From positions 1 through 10,000 of the forward strand of contig NZ_JAIWNX010000198.1 in the NCBI RefSeq assembly GCF_020217185.1: DNA of 10,000 nt, read 5' to 3'. This DNA comes from Asticcacaulis sp. (GTDB taxonomy: Bacteria > Pseudomonadota > Alphaproteobacteria > Caulobacterales > Caulobacteraceae). The notes beneath the pieces were generated by a model. That model worked only from the letters and a program-made list of their open reading frames with translations, ran no database searches and was not told the origin of the DNA. The translations under genes and the position numbers were made by a program. Positions 5,736 through 10,000 of this stretch are shown here, one piece after another. Each line of letters opens with the position of its first letter. Within the stretch, counting starts at the first letter, position 1.

Positions 5736-6059
5736 CAGCACCGGCCGATTGACGGTGGGCGCAGGGGCGGGGGCGGGTTTTGGTTTGGGCGCGGGCAGTT
5801 GGCGCGGCTCGATCAGTTCCTGACCTTCGCCCAACAGCAGCAGGCGCTCCTCATCATCGACGCGCACCAGCACCAGACGCCGTGCCGGATCGAGGACAAG
5901 GGTTTCAACAACGCTCAGGCGGCGCTCCCCGCGCTCTCCCTGAAAGCGCGCCAGCAGTTGCGGTGCATAGCGGCGCAGGGCGTAGGCGAGGCCCAGCACC
6001 AGCCCCAGAACGATGGCCAGCGCAAAGGCCGCCCGCAACAGACTTAAAAAGACATCCAT
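5736..6059 (-). CDS. fliO: Flagellar biosynthesis protein FliO
   Basis: FliO is a small bitopic membrane protein that helps assemble the FliP ring of the export gate. The protein (about 108 residues) has one N-terminal helix (VFLSLLRAAFALAIVLGLVL), a basic patch (RRYAPQLLARFQGERGERR), then the family's conserved cytoplasmic fold LSVVETLVLDPARRLVLVRV and EERLLLLGEGQELIE, ending in a Pro/Ala/Lys-rich low-complexity tail (PAPKPKPAPAPAP). I place the start at the ATG at 6059 because GGAGGGG (complement of 6068-6074) lies 8 bp upstream; an in-frame GTG at 6104 would lack such a site. The stop codon (TGA, 5735-5733) overlaps the fliP start by one base. Expression probably depends on the CtrA box at 6111-6126. 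Confidence 0.9.
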
Positions 6060-6110
6060 CGGGCCAACCCCTCCATACGCGACCACCGCCCCGATATGCA
6101 GCACAAGGTC

Positions 6111-6126
6111 TTAAAGCCTCATTAAC
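6111..6126. promoter_or_regulatory. CtrA box between fliO and flgB
   Basis: TTAA (6111-6114), seven bases, then TTAAC (6122-6126) exactly match the Caulobacter CtrA consensus TTAA-N7-TTAAC. The box lies 52 bp upstream of the fliO ATG and 71 bp upstream of the flgB ATG. The core reads TTAA-N7-TTAA on both strands, so one dimer site could drive both early flagellar units. A GANTC site (GAGTC, 6167-6171) lies between the box and flgB. I do not see an unambiguous -10 element. Confidence 0.8.
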
Positions 6127-6196
6127 CAACAAGGGGGCATATTTTGCCTGCCGCTCTGCATAGGCTGAGTCGCAGCGGACAGGTAAGGCATCGCGC

Positions 6197-6610
6197 ATGA
6201 GCACGGAAAATATCGGCCTCCTTGGGGCGCTGAAAGAGAAGATGACCTGGCTGGGTCAGCGCCAGAAGCTGGTGGCGCAGAACGTGGCCAATGCCTCGAC
6301 GCCGGGTTTCAAGCCGCGCGACCTCAAGGCGCTCGATTTTGCCTCCGTCCTCAAAGGGCAGCAGGAACAGACGGGGCTGGGCCTCAGCGTGACCAATGCC
6401 GGGCATATGAATGTCGAAGGCGGCGGGAGTTTCGCCCCCAAGGCGGTGGTTTCACCGGACTCCGAAACCACCATGGACGGTAATTCGGTCGTGCTCGAAG
6501 AACAGATGCTCAAAATGGCCGAGAGCCGCATGCAGTATGAGGCGGCTCTGGGCTTTTACCAGAAGTCTCTGGGCCTGATCCGCATGGCGGGCAAGGCACC
6601 GGGTAGATAG
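6197..6610 (+). CDS. flgB: Flagellar proximal rod protein FlgB
   Basis: FlgB is one of the first rod proteins exported after the basal body core forms. The 137-residue protein carries the rod/hook-family N-terminal motif LVAQNVANASTPGFKPRDL (26-44), including the ANxxTPGFK core. The C-terminal helix LEEQMLKMAESRMQYEAALGFYQKSL, which pairs with the N-terminal helix in the assembled rod, is also present. Length is typical. The ATG at 6197 has only a modest ribosome binding site (AGGTAAGG, 6181-6188). It is the first gene of flgB-flgC-fliE, 71 bp after the CtrA box, with flgC 16 bp downstream. Confidence 0.96.
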   Translation: MSTENIGLLGALKEKMTWLGQRQKLVAQNVANASTPGFKPRDLKALDFASVLKGQQEQTGLGLSVTNAGHMNVEGGGSFAPKAVVSPDSETTMDGNSVVLEEQMLKMAESRMQYEAALGFYQKSLGLIRMAGKAPGR

Positions 6611-6626
6611 AGGCTAAGGGCGCATC

Positions 6627-7049
6627 ATGCCGATCAACAAAACCACCGACACCCATCCCACCCTTTCGGTCGCCGCCAGCGCGCTCAGGGCGCAGCAGGC
6701 GCGGATGCGGATTATCGCGGAAAACATCGCCAATGCCGACTCGACCGGTCAGACGCCGGGTGCCGACCCTTATCGCGGCAAGATTCCGGTGTTTGAGGCA
6801 GCCAAGATCGACGGCGCCATGGGCGTCAAGCTGGCGGCTGTGCGGCCCGATGAGACGCCGTTTGAGGTGGAGTACGACCCCAGCCACCCGGCCGCCGACG
6901 CCAATGGCTACGTCAAACGCCCGAACGTCAAAAGCCTGATCCAGAGCATGGACATGCGCGACGCGCAGCGGGCCTATGAGGCGAATCTCAATGTCATCGA
7001 GACGACTCGCTCTATGGAGCAGAAGACGCTCGATATCCTGAAGCGTTAG
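6627..7049 (+). CDS. flgC: Flagellar proximal rod protein FlgC
   Basis: A 140-residue proximal rod subunit, exported through the type III gate and stacked with FlgB and FlgF. It has the rod signature SALRAQQARMRIIAENIANA (residues 18-37), a central DPYRGKIPVFE segment, the conserved DPSHPAADANGYVKRPNV block (86-103) and the C-terminal helix MRDAQRAYEANLNVIETTRS with MEQKTLDILKR at the end. All are diagnostic for FlgC. The TSL motif region reads ADSTGQTPG, a common alphaproteobacterial form. It lies 16 bp after flgB and 11 bp before fliE, so the three are cotranscribed. Confidence 0.96.
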   Translation: MPINKTTDTHPTLSVAASALRAQQARMRIIAENIANADSTGQTPGADPYRGKIPVFEAAKIDGAMGVKLAAVRPDETPFEVEYDPSHPAADANGYVKRPNVKSLIQSMDMRDAQRAYEANLNVIETTRSMEQKTLDILKR

Positions 7050-7060
7050 AGGCTGGATAA

Positions 7061-7369
7061 ATGAACCCCATGCTCGTCGCCAAGGCCTACGGGGCCGTTC
7101 AGAAGCAGGTCTCCGGCCTGCACGAAGAGGGCTCGCGCACGCACGACGTGGGCGCGTCTTTTTCCAAGGTCCTGAACGGGGCCATGGAACAGACGCTGAA
7201 ATCGACTCAGAACGCCGAGTCGCAGATGATCGCGCATTCGCAGGGCAAGGCCGAACTGATCGACGCGGTGACCGCTGTAGCCACCGCCGAGGCGTCGCTG
7301 GAAAGCGTTATCGCCATCCGAGATCAGGTCATCAGCGCCTATCAGGAAATCCTGAGAATGCCGATCTGA
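7061..7369 (+). CDS. fliE: Flagellar hook-basal body junction protein FliE
   Basis: FliE links the MS ring and export gate to the first rod subunits. The 102-residue protein fits the family in size and pattern: a disordered, polar N-terminal half, ASFSKVLNGAMEQTLKSTQN in the middle (29-48), and the conserved C-terminal DAVTAVATAEASLESVIAIR followed by DQVISAYQEILRMPI. The last gene of flgB-flgC-fliE, 11 bp after flgC. The next gene, fliQ, has its own upstream CtrA box. No T-run terminator is seen after the stop, so read-through into fliQ is possible. Confidence 0.95.
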   Translation: MNPMLVAKAYGAVQKQVSGLHEEGSRTHDVGASFSKVLNGAMEQTLKSTQNAESQMIAHSQGKAELIDAVTAVATAEASLESVIAIRDQVISAYQEILRMPI

Positions 7370-7389
7370 AAATAGTGATTGGGCCGTCG

Positions 7390-7405
7390 TTAACGACAAA
7401 TTAAC
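7390..7405 (+). promoter_or_regulatory. CtrA box upstream of fliQ
   Basis: TTAA (7390-7393), seven bases CGACAAA, then TTAAC (7401-7405) exactly match the CtrA consensus. It sits 67 bp before the fliQ ATG in a 103-bp gap after fliE. In Caulobacter crescentus the fliQ promoter is a classic CtrA-activated class II flagellar promoter, so the arrangement appears conserved. The downstream half is expected to overlap the -35 region; the -10 is not obvious to me. Confidence 0.88.
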
Positions 7406-7472
7406 CACGCTATCGGCAAAATCTGCCCAGCGGATCGGTGGGGTCCGTGGCTTAAAGTGTAGGGCGATTTTC

Positions 7473-7736
7473 ATGACCGGTACGGAAGTTCTCAGCGTCG
7501 GACGCGATGCGATCTGGCTGACCATTCAGCTCTGTGCCCCGGTTCTGATTGTGGGTCTCATCGTCGGTGTGGTCATCGGCCTGTTTCAGGCCCTGACCCA
7601 GATTCAGGAACAGACCCTGATCTACGCCCCCAAGATCATCGCGGTCTTCGTGACCCTGCTGCTCGTCTTGCCGCTGATGGGGGCGCTGTTGTCCGGCTTC
7701 ATGAAGGAAATCGCCACCAAGATCGCGGGCATCTGA
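7473..7736 (+). CDS. fliQ: Flagellar type III export gate protein FliQ
   Basis: A small two-helix subunit of the FliPQR gate. The 87-residue length is standard. Visible hallmarks are VLSVGRDAIWLTIQLCAPVL leading into helix 1 (IVGLIVGVVIGLFQAL), the highly conserved loop QALTQIQEQTLIYAPKI, and helix 2 (IAVFVTLLLVLPLMGALLS). AGGGCG (7461-7466) is the likely ribosome binding site for the ATG at 7473. It is first in the fliQ-fliR-flhB unit driven from the CtrA box 67 bp upstream; fliR starts 42 bp after its stop. Confidence 0.97.
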   Translation: MTGTEVLSVGRDAIWLTIQLCAPVLIVGLIVGVVIGLFQALTQIQEQTLIYAPKIIAVFVTLLLVLPLMGALLSGFMKEIATKIAGI

Positions 7737-7778
7737 CGCGCTGTCTGAGCGGCAAGAATCGCGTCATAGGTGGCGGTT

Positions 7779-8585
7779 ATGATCCCCGTTACGCCCGCTC
7801 CGGATTTCCCGACCGAAGTCACCTCCTTCTTCGGTACGTCGCAGGTGGTGTTTACCGCCATGCTGATCTTTGTGCGCGTGGGGTCGGTGGCGATCCTCAT
7901 TCCGGGGCTGGGGGATCAGGCCGTGCCGCCGCGCATGCGTTTGTCCTTTGCCTTTGTCTTCACCCTGATGCTGGTGCCGGTGGTGCAGTCGCAAATGCCC
8001 GCCCTGCCGCCCAAGCTGGGGGCCATGGCCGGGCTGATCATCCATGAGGCGGTGATCGGCCTGATGCTGGGGATGCTGATGCGCACCTTTCTGGGGGCAC
8101 TGGCCATTGCGGGGGAGGTGGTATCGCTGCAAACCACCCTGTCCTTTGCCCAGACCGCCAATCCGGCGCAGGCCCAGCCCTCAACCTCGATCGGCACCTT
8201 TCTGGCCATGCTGGGGCTGGTGCTGATCTATGCTACCAATCTGCACCACCTGTTCATCGCGGGGATGCGCGACTCTTACTGGGTGTTTCCGCCGATGCGC
8301 CCGGTGATGGTGGGCGATGCGACGCAATTGATGATCCGCACGGTGGGCGATACCTTCATGCTGGCCATCCAGATGACGACGCCCATCCTGGTCTTCGGCC
8401 TGATTATCAATGTCGCGGCCGGTTTTATCGGCCGCATCATGCCGGCCTTTCCCATCTTCTTCGCGGTCACCCCGGTCAGCGTTCTGCTGGGGCTGGCCAT
8501 CTTCGCCCTCAGTCTGGGCGGCACCGGTCTGGTCTTCCTTCAGCATTATGAGGAGTTCCTGCGCCTCTTTGTAAGAGGTGCTTAG
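7779..8585 (+). CDS. fliR: Flagellar type III export gate protein FliR
   Basis: A polytopic subunit of the export gate, stacked with FliP and FliQ. The 268-residue protein shows the FliR pattern: FVRVGSVAILIPGLGDQAVPPRM near the N-terminus (ending in the conserved P-x-R-x-R-L cytoplasmic turn), HEAVIGLMLGMLMRTFLGAL, the GEVVSLQTTLSFAQTANPA segment containing the family's conserved G-E-x-x-xxQ block, NLHHLFIAG, and a C-terminal GRIMPAFPIFFAVTPVSVLLGL. I prefer the ATG at 7779, which has AGGTGG 5 bp upstream, over the in-frame GTG at 7770. Its stop codon directly abuts the flhB GTG, implying coupled translation and fixed stoichiometry. Confidence 0.96.
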   Translation: MIPVTPAPDFPTEVTSFFGTSQVVFTAMLIFVRVGSVAILIPGLGDQAVPPRMRLSFAFVFTLMLVPVVQSQMPALPPKLGAMAGLIIHEAVIGLMLGMLMRTFLGALAIAGEVVSLQTTLSFAQTANPAQAQPSTSIGTFLAMLGLVLIYATNLHHLFIAGMRDSYWVFPPMRPVMVGDATQLMIRTVGDTFMLAIQMTTPILVFGLIINVAAGFIGRIMPAFPIFFAVTPVSVLLGLAIFALSLGGTGLVFLQHYEEFLRLFVRGA

Positions 8586-9653
8586 GTGGCAGACGAAGGC
8601 GAAGACAAGACAGAAGAGGCCTCGGCCCGAAAACTCGAAGAGGCGCGGAAAAAGGGTGACGTTGCCAAATCCGCCGACATCCCTCAGGCCCTGTCGCTGA
8701 TCGCGGCGTGCGCCTTGGTCATGCTCTATGGCGACAAGATCGCCCTGTCGCTGACCGAGACGTTGCGCGTATTCGTCGCTGCGCCACACCTGTTGCGCGA
8801 CTCGCTGATGGGGGATGGCGGTCTGACCATCGCCAACCACCTGATGGGGCAGGTCCTGCCGATCATCGCCCTGATCCTGCTGGTGGCCGGTGCCGCCGGG
8901 GCCATAGGCAGTCTGGCCCAGACCGGCCTTATGTTCAGCACCGAAAAGCTCAAGCCCGACTTTTCCAAGCTCAACCCCATGGCGGGCTTCAAGCGCCTGT
9001 TCGGTGTTGATGCCCTGATCCAGTTCGCCAAGACGGTGATCAAGCTGATCGCCGTGGGCGTGATTACCTGGATGATCCTCAAGGGGCGGGCGGTCGATGT
9101 GGCGGGTCTGGCCGGCGCGTCGCCACTGATGGTGCTGCCCTATGCCAAGGAGGTGTTTTTCTCACTGGCGGTGGCGGTGTGCCTGTTCATGGCGCTGGAA
9201 GGCGGGGCCGATTACTTCATCCAGAAGTTCCGCTTCTCTCAGCGCATGAAGATGACCAAGACCGAGGTCAAGGACGAATACAAGCAGACCGAAGGCGATC
9301 CGCACGTCAAGGGCCGCCTGAAGCAAATCCGCATGGAAAAGTCGCGTCAGCGCATGATGGCCAATGTCCCCAAGGCGACGGTGGTGATCACCAACCCGAC
9401 CCACTACGCCGTGGCCTTGCGCTATGATGAGGAAACGCCCGCGCCCCTGTGCGTGGCCAAGGGGGTGGATACGCTGGCCTTGAAAATCCGCGAGGTGGCG
9501 GGCGAGCACGACATTGCCATTGTCGAAGACCCGCCGCTGGCGCGGGCGCTTTATGCGGCCATCGACGTCGATGAGATCATTCCCGAAACGCATTTTCAGG
9601 CCGTGGCCAAGATCATCTCCTTCGTCATGGTGCGCAAGCGTCGGGGATTTTAG
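8586..9653 (+). CDS. flhB: Flagellar export switch protein FlhB
   Basis: Controls the change of export substrate from rod/hook to filament proteins. The 355-residue protein begins with the conserved cytoplasmic DKTEEASARKLEEARKKGDV motif and has four membrane segments in roughly residues 33-215. After the linker (MKMTKTEVKDEYKQTEGDP) lies the C-terminal domain with the self-cleaving tetrapeptide NPTH (N270-P271-T272-H273, within VVITNPTHYAVALRY). KGVDTLALKIREVAGEHDIA and VEDPPLARALYAAIDVDEII follow, and the C-terminal end reads MVRKRRGF. All key residues for autocleavage are present. The GTG start follows the fliR TAG without a gap, with AAGAGG about 9 bp upstream. It closes the fliQ-fliR-flhB unit. 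Confidence 0.97.
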   Translation: MADEGEDKTEEASARKLEEARKKGDVAKSADIPQALSLIAACALVMLYGDKIALSLTETLRVFVAAPHLLRDSLMGDGGLTIANHLMGQVLPIIALILLVAGAAGAIGSLAQTGLMFSTEKLKPDFSKLNPMAGFKRLFGVDALIQFAKTVIKLIAVGVITWMILKGRAVDVAGLAGASPLMVLPYAKEVFFSLAVAVCLFMALEGGADYFIQKFRFSQRMKMTKTEVKDEYKQTEGDPHVKGRLKQIRMEKSRQRMMANVPKATVVITNPTHYAVALRYDEETPAPLCVAKGVDTLALKIREVAGEHDIAIVEDPPLARALYAAIDVDEIIPETHFQAVAKIISFVMVRKRRGF

Positions 9654-9725
9654 AGCGATATGTCGGCTCAGGATTCGCAAATTAGGTTAAACTCCAGCGA
9701 TTCGTTTTGGTGAGAGGTTTTCGCC
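9654..9725 (+). promoter_or_regulatory. Gap before probable cckA with two GANTC sites
   Basis: This 72-bp spacer carries two GATTC sites (9672-9676 and 9699-9703), targets of the cell-cycle methylase CcrM in Caulobacterales, and a TTAA at 9687-9690 that resembles a CtrA half-site on the complement (TTAACC). GAGAGG (9712-9717) is a clear ribosome binding site 8 bp before the TTG at 9726. A promoter here is plausible but not shown. Confidence 0.45.
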
Positions 9726-10000
9726 TTGTCTTCGTCGCCCGCCCAAACATCGGCTCATACGCCCGCTGCTGCGCCCAAAAACCTGCCGGAGCGGTTGCGC
9801 GACTTTGCGTCGCCTCTGGCCCTGACGGTGGTGGGGATCATCGTGGTCTGCGCCTGCGCCGCCTTCTGGTTCATTGCGGGTGAGTTGCCGGTAGGCGTGG
9901 TGCTGACCATCCTCGTCATCGTGATGGGGGCAGTGGTGTCGGTGGCGCTGTTCGCCTTCGGGCACGACGATGACACGGGAGCCCAGGGGCCGGGCGTCAC
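9726..10000 (+). CDS. cckA: Probable CckA hybrid histidine kinase, N-terminal fragment (runs off window)
   Basis: The visible 91 residues start with a polar, Ala/Pro-rich tail (SSSPAQTSAHTPAAAPKNLP), then two closely spaced membrane helices, about 30-51 (SPLALTVVGIIVVCACAAFW) and 56-79 (VGVVLTILVIVMGAVVSVAL). The short loop between them (GELP) leaves almost no periplasmic domain, and the frame then re-enters the cytoplasm (HDDDTGAQ). This two-helix anchor and the position next to flhB match CckA of Caulobacter crescentus as I recall it. CckA phosphorylates CtrA via ChpT, and CtrA drives the flagellar genes in this window. The start is TTG at 9726: an in-frame TGA at 9711-9713 rules out a longer protein, and GAGAGG is correctly spaced. 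PAS, kinase and receiver domains lie outside, so the call rests on context and topology. Confidence 0.6.
   Translation, partial: MSSSPAQTSAHTPAAAPKNLPERLRDFASPLALTVVGIIVVCACAAFWFIAGELPVGVVLTILVIVMGAVVSVALFAFGHDDDTGAQGPGV

Noticed and set aside
4720..5823. Long open frame on the plus strand opposite fliP (367 residues)
   Set aside because: Its product is a His/Gln/Arg-rich low-complexity string typical of the complement of a high-GC membrane protein gene; fliP and fliO on the minus strand are unmistakable.
8181..8840. Minus-strand open frame across the fliR-flhB junction
   Set aside because: Antisense shadow of two certain flagellar genes; composition is rich in Gln, Asp, Arg and His as expected from a shadow.

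Overview
The window looks like chromosomal DNA of a stalked or related alphaproteobacterium in the Caulobacterales; Asticcacaulis or Caulobacter-like is my best guess. The reasons are a Xanthomonas/Caulobacter-type TonB-dependent receptor, high-GC coding sequence, two perfect CtrA boxes (TTAA-N7-TTAAC) in front of flagellar operons, GANTC (CcrM) sites in regulatory gaps, and a probable cckA start just after flhB. The genus is inferred, not shown.

Layout. 1-899 is the C-terminal part of a TonB-dependent receptor, closed by a strong intrinsic terminator (941-975). 1178-2095 encodes a six-helix membrane protein of unknown function, and 2146-3129 a Tat-exported nucleoside-hydrolase-like protein. 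3181-3892 is a parDE-type toxin-antitoxin locus. Its antitoxin is intact, but the toxin gene is broken by a 161-bp insertion made of two related palindromic elements that meet the gene at CTAG tetranucleotides. A small secreted protein (3948-4349, minus) lies convergent to it. After a 244-bp gap comes the flagellar cluster.

Flagellar cluster. A divergent regulatory region with one CtrA box (6111-6126) separates fliO-fliP and a small coupled membrane protein gene (minus strand, 6059 down to 4594) from flgB-flgC-fliE (plus, 6197-7369). A second CtrA box (7390-7405) precedes fliQ-fliR-flhB (7473-9653). FliO, FliP, FliQ, FliR and FlhB form or help assemble the flagellar type III export gate. FlgB, FlgC and FliE form the proximal rod and its junction to the MS ring, so these are early (class II) genes that CtrA is expected to switch on. 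The window ends inside a TTG-initiated reading frame with two N-terminal membrane helices, probably the hybrid kinase CckA, which controls CtrA phosphorylation.

The most unusual part is the palindrome pair inside parE. The two elements share a consensus, carry an asymmetric bulge at the same stem position, face each other in inverted orientation, and removing the insert with one CTAG copy rebuilds an uninterrupted 94-residue ParE.
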